From positions 20,055 to 84,054 of the forward strand of contig JAFYUZ010000016.1 of the NCBI GenBank assembly GCA_017549365.1: a stretch of 64,000 nucleotides of DNA. The letters are read 5' to 3'. The position numbers were made by a program, and so were the translations under genes. The stretch comes from Clostridia bacterium (GTDB taxonomy: Bacteria; Bacillota; Clostridia; Oscillospirales; CAG-382). The notes beneath the pieces were generated by a model. The model did not search any database. It was not told the origin of the DNA and worked only from the letters and a program-made list of their open reading frames with translations. Shown here piece by piece: positions 52,646-60,782 of this stretch (position 1 is the stretch's first letter; each line of letters starts with the position of its first letter).

Positions 52646-53689
52646 TCAGATGTTTTCGGAAAGTATCTTTGAAAATTCGGAAAGTGAAAATTTGGCGAGT
52701 CGGCATCTTCCTATTCTTTCGGGAAGCACAAGGGTTATTGACGATCCGTCAACCTTTTTGTCTGCTGTTGCGATGTCAAAGATATCTTTTGCCGAAATGT
52801 CGTAGCTTTCGGGAAGAGAATATTTTGAAAGAAGCGGCAGCAGCCTTTGGGTGATATTTTCGCCGACGCCGAGCTTTTCCGAGATCTTTGAAATCATCAC
52901 CATGCCTATCGCCACGGCTTCTCCGTGGGTGAGGGCAAAGTCCGAATGTTTTTCCACGGCGTGTCCCAGCGTGTGACCGAGGTTCAAAAGCTTGCGGTCG
53001 CCGCTTTCCTTTTCGTCGCGCTCAACAATGTCGCGCTTTATCCCAACGCAGATTGAAAGAATTTCTTCGATATCACATGCATCGGCAGAAAGCTTTTCAA
53101 AAAGCTCTTCGTCGCAGATGACGCCGTATTTTATTATCTCGGCGTATCCGCAACAAATTTGCCTTTTGTCAAGGGTTTTGAAAGTGTCGGTGTCGCAGAT
53201 GACGATCGAGGGCTGATGGAAAGCACCAGCAAGGTTTTTTCCTGCCGCAAGGTCGACCGCTGTTTTTCCGCCGACCGAAGAATCGCAGGCGGCAAGAATG
53301 GTTGTGGGTATCTGAACAAAGCGGATGCCGCGAAGATAGCACGCGGCACAAAAACCTGCCATGTCTCCCACCACACCGCCGCCGAGAGCAACCACGATGT
53401 CTGTTCGAGAAAGCTTTGATGCGGCGAGAAATTCGAGTATCTGCGCAAAGGTTGAAATGTTTTTTGATGCTTCGCCGTTGGGAAAAGCATATTCAACCAC
53501 CGAAAAACCGCATTTTTCAAGGCTTTCTCTCACTGTTTTTGCATAAAGGCGGGCAACATTGTCGTCGGTGATTATTGCCGCCTTGCAGGGCGAGATGACC
53601 TTTGATATCATCTCGCCTGCACAGGGGAGAAGTCCTTTTCCGATGTGTACACTGTATTTGGTTGATGCATTGACGTCAACTGTTGTCAT
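52646..53689 (-). CDS. aroB: 3-Dehydroquinate synthase
   Basis: 347 residues. VVALGGGVVGDMAGFCAACY is the NAD-binding core. FVQIPTTILAACDSSVGGKT, HQPSIVICDTDTF, GYAEIIKYGVICDEELFEKL, LLNLGHTLGHAVEKHSDFAL and LTHGEAVAIGMVMI hold the zinc ligands (Glu, His, His). It converts DAHP to 3-dehydroquinate. It lies 22 nt after aroF. Confidence 0.97.
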   Translation of the reverse strand: MTTVDVNASTKYSVHIGKGLLPCAGEMISKVISPCKAAIITDDNVARLYAKTVRESLEKCGFSVVEYAFPNGEASKNISTFAQILEFLAASKLSRTDIVVALGGGVVGDMAGFCAACYLRGIRFVQIPTTILAACDSSVGGKTAVDLAAGKNLAGAFHQPSIVICDTDTFKTLDKRQICCGYAEIIKYGVICDEELFEKLSADACDIEEILSICVGIKRDIVERDEKESGDRKLLNLGHTLGHAVEKHSDFALTHGEAVAIGMVMISKISEKLGVGENITQRLLPLLSKYSLPESYDISAKDIFDIATADKKVDGSSITLVLPERIGRCRLAKFSLSEFSKILSENI

Positions 53690-53711
53690 GGAAATTCTGA
53701 CCTTTCGTTTT

Positions 53712-54719
53712 TTATCTGTAAGCTACGGCTTTTACGCCTGCGATCTTGCTTGCAAGCTCGTCGAACTGCGCGGGTGTAAGCGACTGTGCGCCGTCACAAA
53801 GAGCTTTTTGCGGATTGTTGTGCACTTCGATGATAAGACCGTCTGTGCCTGCAACGATTCCTGCAAGAGCCATCGAGGGAACAAGAGCCGCCTTGCCTGT
53901 GGCGTGGCTGGGGTCGACGACTACGGGAAGATGTGTCATCTGGTGAAGAAGCGGAACTGCCGAAATGTCAAGGGTGTTTCTTGTGGCGGTTTCGAAGGTG
54001 CGGATGCCGCGCTCGCAAAGAATGACCTTTTCGTTGCCCTCGGACATGATGTATTCGGCACTCATAAGAAGCTCTTCAAGAGTGTTGGAAAGTCCGCGCT
54101 TGAGAAGAATGGGCTTGTCGCATCTGCCAAGATGCTTTAAAAGCTCGAAGTTTTGCATATTGCGCGCACCGACCTGGATGATATCCACGTCCTTGAAGTA
54201 GGGAAGATGCTCGTAGTCCATAATTTCGGTGACAACGGGAAGTCCTGTTTTTTCCTTCACCTTGATAAGAAGAGCAAGTCCGTCCTCACGCATACCCTGG
54301 AAAGCGTAGGGAGAAGTTCTGGGCTTGAAAGCGCCGCCGCGCAGAACGTTTGCACCGCTCTTTTTGACGGCAACGGCGATCTCGGTGAGCTGTTCTTCCG
54401 ATTCGATCGAGCAGGGGCCTGCCATTACCATAAGGTTGCCGCCGCCTATCTTTGCGCCGTTTTCAAGGGTGATTATTGTATCTTCGGGATGGAATTTTCT
54501 GTTTGCCTGCTTGTATGGTTCGGATACGCGCTTGATGCTTTCAACAATATCGAGAGCGCCGAGCATATCGATGTCGATTTTGGAGGTGTCGCCCACAAGG
54601 CCCATGATGGTCTGATTTTCACCATAGGTGAAATGGGGTTCGATCTTCATTTCGCGGATCCACGCGGTGAGTTTGTCGAGTTGTACTTTGTCGTAGTTGT
54701 TCTTTAATACGATTACCAT
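53712..54719 (-). CDS. aroF: 3-Deoxy-7-phosphoheptulonate (DAHP) synthase, with N-terminal regulatory domain
   Basis: 335 residues. Residues 1-90 form a ferredoxin-like regulatory domain (MVIVLKNNYDKVQLDKLTAW), as in the Thermotoga-type class I-beta enzymes that are feedback-inhibited by Tyr or Phe. The barrel has NLMVMAGPCSIESEEQLTEI, LRGGAFKPRTSPYAFQGMRE, VGARNMQNFELLKHLGRCDK, ERGIRTFETATRNTLDISAV and PVVVDPSHATGKAALVPSMA. It condenses phosphoenolpyruvate and erythrose-4-phosphate. First gene of the operon, reached only if the leader attenuator is read through. AAAGGAAG precedes the ATG. Confidence 0.97.
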   Translation of the reverse strand: MVIVLKNNYDKVQLDKLTAWIREMKIEPHFTYGENQTIMGLVGDTSKIDIDMLGALDIVESIKRVSEPYKQANRKFHPEDTIITLENGAKIGGGNLMVMAGPCSIESEEQLTEIAVAVKKSGANVLRGGAFKPRTSPYAFQGMREDGLALLIKVKEKTGLPVVTEIMDYEHLPYFKDVDIIQVGARNMQNFELLKHLGRCDKPILLKRGLSNTLEELLMSAEYIMSEGNEKVILCERGIRTFETATRNTLDISAVPLLHQMTHLPVVVDPSHATGKAALVPSMALAGIVAGTDGLIIEVHNNPQKALCDGAQSLTPAQFDELASKIAGVKAVAYR

Positions 54720-54774
54720 GATATTTACTTCCTTTCGGTGATTTAAAAAACTTTTTTGCTTTCCCTTAGGCGAG

Positions 54775-54821
54775 GATAAAAATAAGACCGCGGCGAAATT
54801 TTGCTGCGGTCTTTCATCGTT
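54775..54821 (-). terminator. Attenuator terminator of the aro/pheA operon, with alternative antiterminator arm
   Basis: Minus strand: AAGACCGC ... GCGGTCTT (54813-54784) followed by ATTTTTAT, 65 nt before aroF. The arm AACGATGAAAGACC (54821-54808), which overlaps the terminator's 5' strand, can instead pair with GGTCTTTCGTCGTT (54875-54862) at the end of the leader peptide gene. The two structures exclude each other. Confidence 0.88.
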
Positions 54822-54853
54822 TTAATTATCTTAAAAAATCAAGCTTTATGAAT

Positions 54854-54940
54854 TTAAGCACAACGACGAAAGACCTTGCTAAAGTAAAAAGCAAAGCCAA
54901 AAAAGAAGCTATAAAAGAAGTTTCTTGTCATTGTGAGCAT
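54854..54940 (-). CDS. Phe/Tyr-rich leader peptide (pheL-like) of the aro/pheA operon
   Basis: 28 codons, ATG 54940 to TAA 54854. The core is FFYSFFFGFAFYF, with nine Phe and two Tyr in 28 residues; the last Phe codon (54871-54869) lies five codons from the stop. AAAGGA (54958-54953) lies 12 nt upstream; an in-frame ATG at 54931 is an alternative start. A small hairpin CTTTGC/GCAAGG (54896-54874) is segment 1:2, and GGTCTTTCGTCGTT (54875-54862) is segment 2. A ribosome stalled on Phe codons would cover segment 1 and leave segment 2 to pair with segment 3. A ribosome reaching the stop would cover segment 2 and let the terminator form. It is not similar to known leader peptides, but it is a textbook arrangement. 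Confidence 0.9.
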   Translation of the reverse strand: MLTMTRNFFYSFFFGFAFYFSKVFRRCA

Positions 54941-54989
54941 CGGGGTTATGATTCCTTTCGCGTCGGGTGTTACAATTTTGTTGTTAAGC

Positions 54990-55018
54990 ATTATATACCC
55001 GCGGCACACATTTGTCAA
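54990..55018 (-). promoter_or_regulatory. Promoter of the aro/pheA operon and leader peptide
   Basis: Minus strand TTGACA (55018-55013), 17-bp spacer, TATAAT (54995-54990), consensus throughout. It begins a leader of about 260 nt before aroF. Confidence 0.9.
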
Positions 55019-55055
55019 GGGCTTTTTTGAATTTTTTTCTGATTTTTTTGTTTTT

Positions 55056-55856
55056 TTATAAAAGAAGCTCTTCAATGGCGGCACCCACTCCGCCCTCGAT
55101 ATCGTAAAGTGTCACCATATCGCAGATCTTTTTTACTTCGTCTGACGCGTTGCCCATGGCAACGGCAGTGCCTGCGGCACGGAGCATATCTGTATCATTG
55201 ATGCTGTCGCCCATGGCAATGCTTCGCTCGACGGGAATGCCGAGTGCTTCAAGGGCGAGTGTCATTCCGCGGGATTTACTGCAATCGGCAGAGGTTGCCT
55301 CGCCTGCGGTGGGCGAGTGGCGGTAAACGTTCAGCCTTTGCGAAACAAAATCGAGGTATTCCCCCGAAAAATTTTTGTCAAGAGTTATCTTTGCAATGCG
55401 GTCGTCACCGAGGACGTCGTGAAATTCTTTTTTCGAGGAAACACAGGTCCAGAGAGTGGGAACAGATCTGTCGGGATCGATGTATATTCTTTTTTCGTGC
55501 CCCTGAAAACGGCAGAAAAGTCGGTTTGACAGAACGTATTCTAATATTTCATCAAGAATTTTTTCATCAAGGTCTTTTCTGAAAACCACCGTGTCGCCAA
55601 TCTCCACACACGCGCCGAGCGCCGTGACAAAACCGTCGAAAGTGACGCTTCCGTCAAAGCAAGCCTCGGGCAGACACGCAAAAGCACGGCCGGTGTTTAT
55701 AATCACCTTGTGACCGAGAGCTTGCGCTTTTGCAATTGCTTTTTTGTTTCTTTCGGGGATATCGCCGTAGATGATGCGCGAAGCTTTTGCGTTTTCCATC
55801 AGAGTTCCGTCGATATCAAGAAAAATGGCGTGTGGCAGATTTTTGTTTTTTATCAT
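55056..55856 (-). CDS. Cof-type HAD family phosphatase, copy A
   Basis: 266 residues. HAIFLDIDGTLMENAKASRI carries the catalytic Asp (DxDGT), VIINTGRAFACLPEACFDGS is motif II, and SRGMTLALEALGIPVERSIA followed by MGDSINDTDMLRAAGTAVAM supplies motifs III and IV. It is a Cof/C2-cap phosphatase of sugar phosphates or nucleotides. The start overlaps the next HAD gene by 4 nt. Substrate unknown. Confidence 0.9.
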   Translation of the reverse strand: MIKNKNLPHAIFLDIDGTLMENAKASRIIYGDIPERNKKAIAKAQALGHKVIINTGRAFACLPEACFDGSVTFDGFVTALGACVEIGDTVVFRKDLDEKILDEILEYVLSNRLFCRFQGHEKRIYIDPDRSVPTLWTCVSSKKEFHDVLGDDRIAKITLDKNFSGEYLDFVSQRLNVYRHSPTAGEATSADCSKSRGMTLALEALGIPVERSIAMGDSINDTDMLRAAGTAVAMGNASDEVKKICDMVTLYDIEGGVGAAIEELLL

Positions 55857-56683
55857 TTCTTTTCCAATCCAACAAGTGTTTCAATAAGCTTTGCCGCGCC
55901 GTCGTTTTCAACTCTGTCGCAGACAAGGGTGGTCATTGCCTTAAGATGCTCGGGGGCGTTGCCCATGGCAACCGAAATTGCGGCGCACGACAGCATTTTC
56001 ACGTCGTTGTCACTGTCGCCCACGGCAACCGTGTTTTCATAAGGGATGCCGAGCAGATCGCAGGTTTTGTAGATCGCGGTGCCCTTGTTGTTGCCGATAT
56101 ATGCGCCTTCGGCGTAGATCGGCTTGATATAGGACATATCAAATTCTTTTTCGAGAAAAGCGGCGTATTCTTCGCACGGAACGTAGGGAACTGTGATCTT
56201 TATGGGGTGCATGGACTTGATTGCATCATACACGTCTTCTTTTTTGGAAAAATCGCGGCGTGCGTTAAAAAATCCCGAATCGCCGATCGTCACTCTGCCA
56301 CCGTGCTCGTCGCGCTCTTCACATTCAAATATCACGCTCTCGCCGTGTTCTTCGCAGTATTCGCAAAGAGAGCGGACGGTTTTTTCGGTGAGAAAAGACG
56401 AGTGGATGACCTTGCCTCTGTGGGTTATATATCCGCCAAGACCCGACACCACGCCGTCAAAATCGGCGGATGCGAGAAGCGACGGGGGGATATATCCGTA
56501 TGCGCGGCCTGTGTTTACAAAAAATAGGTGACCTTTTTTCTGTCCGTCGGATATTGCCTTTGCAAGGCGGGGCGAAACCCCGTTTTCGGCAAGCGCCACG
56601 ATCATTGTGCCGTCGATGTCAAGAAAGAAAGCGTGGCGGCCTTCCGATTGTACTTTTTTTGCAATGGTTTCTATTGATGTCAT
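55853..56683 (-). CDS. Cof-type HAD family phosphatase, copy B
   Basis: 276 residues. HAFFLDIDGTMIVALAENGV, FFVNTGRAYGYIPPSLLASA and VAVGDSDNDVKMLSCAAISV are HAD motifs I, II and IV; TCDLLGIPYENT lies at motif III. It resembles copy A in length and order but is clearly diverged. It overlaps copy A by 4 nt and follows the chromate transporter gene by 15 nt, so all four genes are one operon. Substrate unknown. Confidence 0.9.
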   Translation of the reverse strand: MTSIETIAKKVQSEGRHAFFLDIDGTMIVALAENGVSPRLAKAISDGQKKGHLFFVNTGRAYGYIPPSLLASADFDGVVSGLGGYITHRGKVIHSSFLTEKTVRSLCEYCEEHGESVIFECEERDEHGGRVTIGDSGFFNARRDFSKKEDVYDAIKSMHPIKITVPYVPCEEYAAFLEKEFDMSYIKPIYAEGAYIGNNKGTAIYKTCDLLGIPYENTVAVGDSDNDVKMLSCAAISVAMGNAPEHLKAMTTLVCDRVENDGAAKLIETLVGLEKK

Positions 56684-56698
56684 TTTAAACTCCGTTTT

Positions 56699-57283
56699 TT
56701 ACAGTCTGAAAATTATACCCACAAGCGCACCCAGCGCGATGAAAACGATGGGATGCAGCTTTTTAAAGACGGCGCACAGTGCCGTCAGCACCACAAAAGC
56801 GGCGGAGGCTATGATGTTAATTCCCGAAATTGTACCTGTTTCTCCGAGAATGAAAACCGCAGAAACGAAAACGCTTGCCATGGCGCCTGTGATAAGTCCT
56901 GCCACAGCAGGGCGGATGCCGTAAAAGGCATAGTTTACAAACTTGTTATTGCGGAATTTTTCGAGAAATTTGGATATGATACAGATGACGATTAGGGCAG
57001 GGCAGACGATGCCGAGGGTTGCAACAATGCCGCCGAGTATTCCCGTGCCGATGCCGCCGATCTGAAAACCTGCGTTGTATCCTGCGTAGGTTGCCATGTT
57101 TACGCCGATGGGACCGGGGGTGGATTCGGAAACTGCGATCATGTCCGAAAGCTGATCGAGCGAGAACCAGCCGTAGTTTTCGTTTACGGCAAGCTCCTGC
57201 AAAAAGGGAATGGTGGCAAGTCCGCCGCCGACGGCAAAAAGGCCTGTTTTGAAAAATTCAAGGAAAAGATAGAGAAAAGTCAT
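56699..57283 (-). CDS. Chromate transporter, half-size subunit
   Basis: 194 residues, one ChrA domain with about six hydrophobic segments. LEFFKTGLFAVGGGLATIPF is the family signature (GGG), followed by QLSDMIAVSESTPGPIGVNM (SESTPGPI) and GGIVATLGIVCPALIVICII. Two half-size genes make up one transporter in many Clostridia. The family exports chromate in some bacteria, but the anion moved here is unknown. It abuts the upstream subunit with a shared base. Confidence 0.88.
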   Translation of the reverse strand: MTFLYLFLEFFKTGLFAVGGGLATIPFLQELAVNENYGWFSLDQLSDMIAVSESTPGPIGVNMATYAGYNAGFQIGGIGTGILGGIVATLGIVCPALIVICIISKFLEKFRNNKFVNYAFYGIRPAVAGLITGAMASVFVSAVFILGETGTISGINIIASAAFVVLTALCAVFKKLHPIVFIALGALVGIIFRL

Positions 57284-57852
57284 TATTTTTTACCCTCCTT
57301 TTCGACTGAATTTCTGTTTTTTTCGCGGATAACACTTGCGATTATGCCTGCCGTTGCCGCCACAAAAACGGCAATGATGGGAGAAAGTCCGAAGAAATAT
57401 GTCACAACAAAAGCGGCAATGGCAAGAAGTGCCGTGAGAATGTCTTTTACGTTCTTTTTAAGAAGCCCGAAGATCGTCACAGAAACAAGGGCGCAAACGG
57501 CAATGCGAATGCCCGCAAAGGCGTGGGCAACGTAAGCATTGTCGGCAAAATGGTTGATGAAAGCGGCGATGACCGTGATGATGAGTATTGACGGAGCCAC
57601 AACGCCAAGGGTGGAAAATATGGCACCGACAACTCCTTTTTTCTTAAATCCGATAAACGATGCAGTGTTTACGGCGATAACGCCGGGGGTGCACTGGGCG
57701 ATGGCGTAATAATCAAGAATATCTTCTTCGGTGCACCAGCCGTGCTTTTCAACCAGCTCTTTTTTGAACATAGGAAGCATGGCGTATCCTCCGCCGAAGG
57801 TCAGGGCACCTATTCTGAAAAAGGCGAAAAACAGTTGAAAAAGAAGTTTCAT
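57283..57852 (-). CDS. Chromate transporter, second half-size subunit
   Basis: 189 residues from ATG 57852 (AAAGGA six bases upstream); the frame opens 12 codons earlier. FFAFFRIGALTFGGGYAMLP carries the GGG motif, and YYAIAQCTPGVIAVNTASFI (AQCTPGV) the second. It is predicted to pair with the adjacent half as a dimeric transporter. First gene of an operon with the second half and two HAD phosphatases. Confidence 0.88.
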   Translation of the reverse strand: MKLLFQLFFAFFRIGALTFGGGYAMLPMFKKELVEKHGWCTEEDILDYYAIAQCTPGVIAVNTASFIGFKKKGVVGAIFSTLGVVAPSILIITVIAAFINHFADNAYVAHAFAGIRIAVCALVSVTIFGLLKKNVKDILTALLAIAAFVVTYFFGLSPIIAVFVAATAGIIASVIREKNRNSVEKEGKK

Positions 57853-57888
57853 TTCGAATCCTTTCTTCAATATAAATAATACATGCAA

Positions 57889-57917
57889 ATTTTAACACAA
57901 AAAAGTATTTATGTCAA
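57889..57917 (-). promoter_or_regulatory. Promoter of the chromate transporter/HAD operon
   Basis: Minus strand TTGACA (57917-57912), 17-bp spacer, TAAAAT (57894-57889), 36 nt before the ATG. Confidence 0.75.
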
Positions 57918-58021
57918 TGATTGATGAGCCCAAAAAGGCAGAATGTCGCCTGCAAATTATGGTGTTTTTTCACAAAGCCCCGATTTTTTTGTTTACGCAG
58001 GTTAATTTTTTGAAAAAATCA

Positions 58022-58050
58022 TTTACAAATCGCGGATAATATAGTATAAT
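58022..58050 (+). promoter_or_regulatory. Promoter of the small membrane protein genes
   Basis: TTTACA (58022-58027), 17-bp spacer, TATAAT (58045-58050), 62 nt before the ATG at 58113. The region to 57917 is otherwise A/T-rich with nothing else recognised. Confidence 0.65.
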
Positions 58051-58112
58051 ATATCGTAGTATGGATTTTTGTGTGCATCTTTGTAAATTCCAAAATGTGA
58101 TGAGGTGAGAGA

Positions 58113-58493
58113 ATGAAAAATAAAACGAAGTTTATTCTTGCTGTTATCGCCAACATTCTTCCTTTTGCTGTCAGCTGTTTCTTTTATCATGGCGGAGCAG
58201 TTTTGATTATGTTTCTTTATCCGCCTTTTCAGATTATGCTCACCCTGCTGAATTATGCTGTTGCAAAAAAAGCACTCCGCTTTTGCTTTTTGAATGCTAT
58301 GATGTTGCTTTCCTCCATTACAAGTATCGAGTTTGCCACACAGCTGTACTACAAAAACATAAGCTCTGACACCGAAACTCTTTCTGTGGGCAGATTTGAG
58401 GAGCTTGCTGCTTTTGTATTTATTCTTGTTTTGACCGTTGTACCATTGATCTTGCGTGCAATCGGCACAAAGAACAAAGAAAGCAAAGAATAA
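58113..58493 (+). CDS. Small hypothetical membrane protein
   Basis: 126 residues with four hydrophobic segments (FILAVIANILPFAVSCFFYH; GAVLIMFLYPPFQIMLTLL; FCFLNAMMLLSSI; LAAFVFILVLTVVPLILRAI). Not recognised. GAGGTGAGAG precedes the ATG. The next gene follows after 23 nt and is probably in the same transcript. Confidence 0.6.
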   Translation: MKNKTKFILAVIANILPFAVSCFFYHGGAVLIMFLYPPFQIMLTLLNYAVAKKALRFCFLNAMMLLSSITSIEFATQLYYKNISSDTETLSVGRFEELAAFVFILVLTVVPLILRAIGTKNKESKE

Positions 58494-58516
58494 CTTGCAA
58501 ATTGCGGAGGTTTTGT

Positions 58517-59107
58517 ATGCGCGAAAACAAAGATGTAAAGCGATCTTTTCTGTTCCGCGGCGCCATGCTTGTTCTGCGCCCCGTGGCGTGGTATGCGCTT
58601 TTCGTCTTCATCGTATTTGAGTATATCGTGTACGGCGAATACGAGTTTCGTCTGAACAACCCGCTTGCCTATATCGTCACCGCTTTCGTTGTTCTTTTCC
58701 CCTTCATGATGGGGTGGATAAAGGCGGCGTTTCGCACCCGTGCTTTTTCGGGAAAGATCGAAAAGATCGTGACCGAGCGCACCCTTAAGACCAGCAAGAC
58801 CATAACCCGCACACGTCTTAAAGACGACCACCACGACTGGCTGATGACCTTTACCGTCAGAGGCGACAACGGGAAAAAGCATGTTTTCTCGGTGATGGAC
58901 CCCGATTTCAAGGATGCGGGATATTATAAGATCGGCGATCACGTTCGCCATTTCTGGGGTGCAAAACACCTCGAAAAATCCATAAAAACAGGCGACCGCG
59001 ACGTTTTGTGCCTGGTTTGCGGCGAGCTTTGCCGCGTTGAGCAGAACGTTTGCTACAACTGTCGCCACAGCCTTGTGAAACGCTCGGGACTTTATGCCGG
59101 GCAGTGA
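58517..59107 (+). CDS. Hypothetical membrane protein with C-terminal zinc ribbon
   Basis: 196 residues from ATG 58517 (GCGGAGG upstream). Two membrane helices (VAWYALFVFIVFEYIVYG; LAYIVTAFVVLFPFMMGWI) near the N-terminus are followed by a soluble domain of beta strands and a four-Cys zinc ribbon, CLVCGELCRVEQNVCYNCRH. It is not a recognised family. The zinc ribbon suggests a cytoplasmic interaction module at the membrane. Confidence 0.65.
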   Translation: MRENKDVKRSFLFRGAMLVLRPVAWYALFVFIVFEYIVYGEYEFRLNNPLAYIVTAFVVLFPFMMGWIKAAFRTRAFSGKIEKIVTERTLKTSKTITRTRLKDDHHDWLMTFTVRGDNGKKHVFSVMDPDFKDAGYYKIGDHVRHFWGAKHLEKSIKTGDRDVLCLVCGELCRVEQNVCYNCRHSLVKRSGLYAGQ

Positions 59108-59126
59108 CGAATATTTTTTGCTTTTG

Positions 59127-59143
59127 TGCGGAAAATATCCGCA
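59127..59143 (+). terminator. Weak hairpin before prfB
   Basis: TGCGGA, loop AAATA, TCCGCA, followed by GGATTATATTTT. It may end the preceding transcript, but the tail is not a clean U-run. Confidence 0.35.
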
Positions 59144-59193
59144 GGATTATATTTTGACATTTGAAACAAACACCTGAAGGGAGAATATATAAT

Positions 59194-60309
59194 TTGTTAG
59201 TTCAACTCGAAGAGGCTTTGCAGAGCCTTAATAAACTTGACGAAGAGATCCGTGAGCTTGCCGTTTCGCTCGAAATCGACAAACTCAGAGAAAAGGCAGA
59301 AGAACTCGAAAAGATCACCTGCGAGGCAGGTTTCTGGGACAACGTTGAAAACACCCAGGTAATACTTACCTCTCTTAAAAACACAAAGCAGACCGTTGAG
59401 GATTACACAGCCCTTGCGTCGGGCGCTTCAAACCTTCGCGATCTTATCGAGCTTGCCATTGAAGAAAACGACGAAAGTTTTACCGAAGAGATCCTTTCCG
59501 AGCTTTCAAGCCTTGAAAAGAGCAAGGAAAGCCAGAGGATCCAGGCGCTTCTTTCGGGCGAATACGACCGCAACAACGCCATTCTTTCCATCCACCCCGG
59601 TGCCGGCGGAACAGAAGCCCAGGACTGGGCGGAAATGCTCTATCGTATGTACTGCCGCTGGGCAGAGCGCCGCGGATTCAAGGTGAAGGTGCTTGACTAT
59701 CTCGATGGAGAAGAAGCGGGCATCAAGAGCGTTACCATACTTATCGAAGGAAGCTACGCCTACGGCTATCTCAAGAGCGAAAACGGAGTTCACCGCCTTG
59801 TGCGCGTTTCTCCCTTTGACTCGTCGGGAAGAAGACATACGTCCTTCACCTCGGTTGAAATTTTGCCGGAACTTGATGACAGCACAGATATCGAGATCCG
59901 TGACGAAGACCTCGAGATCACCGCCCACCGTTCGAGCGGTGCGGGCGGACAGCACGTAAACAAAACCGACTCTGCCATCAGAATCGTACACAAGCCCACC
60001 GGCATCGTCGTTGGTTGTCAGACCGAACGAAGCCAGCTTCAGAACAAGGAAACTGCCATGAAGATGCTCAAGGCAAAGCTTGTTGAAATAAAAGAACGCG
60101 AAAACCTCGATAAGATCGAGGATATCAAGGGCGAAAAGGCAAATATCGAATGGGGCTCGCAGATACGTTCCTACGTTTTCATGCCTTACACACTTGTCAA
60201 GGACAACAGAACAGGCTACGAAGACGGCAACATTTCTGCCGTTATGGACGGTGACCTCGACGAATTTATGAACGCGTACCTTCGCGCCAAGGGCAATTTT
60301 ATCAAGTAA
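59194..60309 (+). CDS. prfB: Peptide chain release factor 2
   Basis: 372 residues, starting at a TTG (59194) after GAAGGGAGA; an upstream TTG at 59161 has no ribosome site and adds residues absent from the family. IHPGAGGTEAQDWAEMLYRM and the GGQ loop THRSSGAGGQHVNKTDSAIR region (AHRSSGAGGQHVNKTDS) are intact, and the stop-codon recognition SPFDSSGRRHTSF is present. It catalyses termination at UGA/UAA. The usual in-frame UGA with a +1 frameshift near codon 25 is absent: at that place the gene reads TCG CTC GAA in one frame, so autoregulation by frameshift is lost. Confidence 0.95.
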   Translation: MLVQLEEALQSLNKLDEEIRELAVSLEIDKLREKAEELEKITCEAGFWDNVENTQVILTSLKNTKQTVEDYTALASGASNLRDLIELAIEENDESFTEEILSELSSLEKSKESQRIQALLSGEYDRNNAILSIHPGAGGTEAQDWAEMLYRMYCRWAERRGFKVKVLDYLDGEEAGIKSVTILIEGSYAYGYLKSENGVHRLVRVSPFDSSGRRHTSFTSVEILPELDDSTDIEIRDEDLEITAHRSSGAGGQHVNKTDSAIRIVHKPTGIVVGCQTERSQLQNKETAMKMLKAKLVEIKERENLDKIEDIKGEKANIEWGSQIRSYVFMPYTLVKDNRTGYEDGNISAVMDGDLDEFMNAYLRAKGNFIK

Positions 60310-60339
60310 AAAATCATCTTATCAAGGAGGAAACATAGC

Positions 60340-60777
60340 GTGAAATCTTTGAAAAAGTATATCCGACCGATCCTTATTGCCGTGCAGGCGGTGTCGGTTG
60401 TCGGAACTGTGGTTTCGATACTGACGAAAAAGAAGACGTCGGCAGGCATTTTTGCGGCAACGGGAATTTTTGCCGCCATCGCCGCCGTTCTTGTCTACAA
60501 AAAAGAGCAGGCAGAAAAGAAAGCCGAAGAAAAATGGAACGCCGAAAACGCCTTTGACGAGACTTTTGACGACGGTGTTTCCACCATTTCGGAAGAAGAT
60601 ATTCCCTCGGCGGTGGAAGCCGAGCTTGCCGTCGACGGCAAGGAAGAAAAGTGCCCCTCTGCCAACCTTTCGCAGGCCATCAAAAACCTGGAAGAGGCGG
60701 GGGATGCCCTGAAAGAAGTTCTTGAAGGATTGGAAAACGAGTTCGGAGACGGTTCGGACAGTTTGAAGGAGATGTAA
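60340..60777 (+). CDS. Hypothetical membrane-anchored protein
   Basis: 145 residues, GTG start at 60340 with AAGGAGG upstream. Two hydrophobic segments near the N-terminus (IRPILIAVQAVSVVGTVVSI; AGIFAATGIFAAIAAVLVY), then a charged, coil-like tail rich in Glu (AEKKAEEKWNAENAF, SAVEAELAV, NLEEAGDALKEVLEGLENEF). Not recognised. The tail probably faces the cytoplasm. It follows prfB by 30 nt and precedes a lipoprotein gene by 5 nt. Confidence 0.65.
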   Translation: MKSLKKYIRPILIAVQAVSVVGTVVSILTKKKTSAGIFAATGIFAAIAAVLVYKKEQAEKKAEEKWNAENAFDETFDDGVSTISEEDIPSAVEAELAVDGKEEKCPSANLSQAIKNLEEAGDALKEVLEGLENEFGDGSDSLKEM

Positions 60778-60782
60778 TTAAA

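Noticed and set aside
54720..54990. T-box riboswitch before aroF
   Set aside because: No T-box sequence or specifier-loop architecture is visible; the leader is fully explained by a leader peptide and alternative hairpins.
59161..59193. Upstream TTG as the start of prfB, with the -35-like TTGACA at 59154 and TATAAT at 59188 as its promoter
   Set aside because: The spacing is 28 bp, too long for sigma-A. The TTG at 59194 is preceded by GAAGGGAGA and gives the normal RF2 N-terminus.
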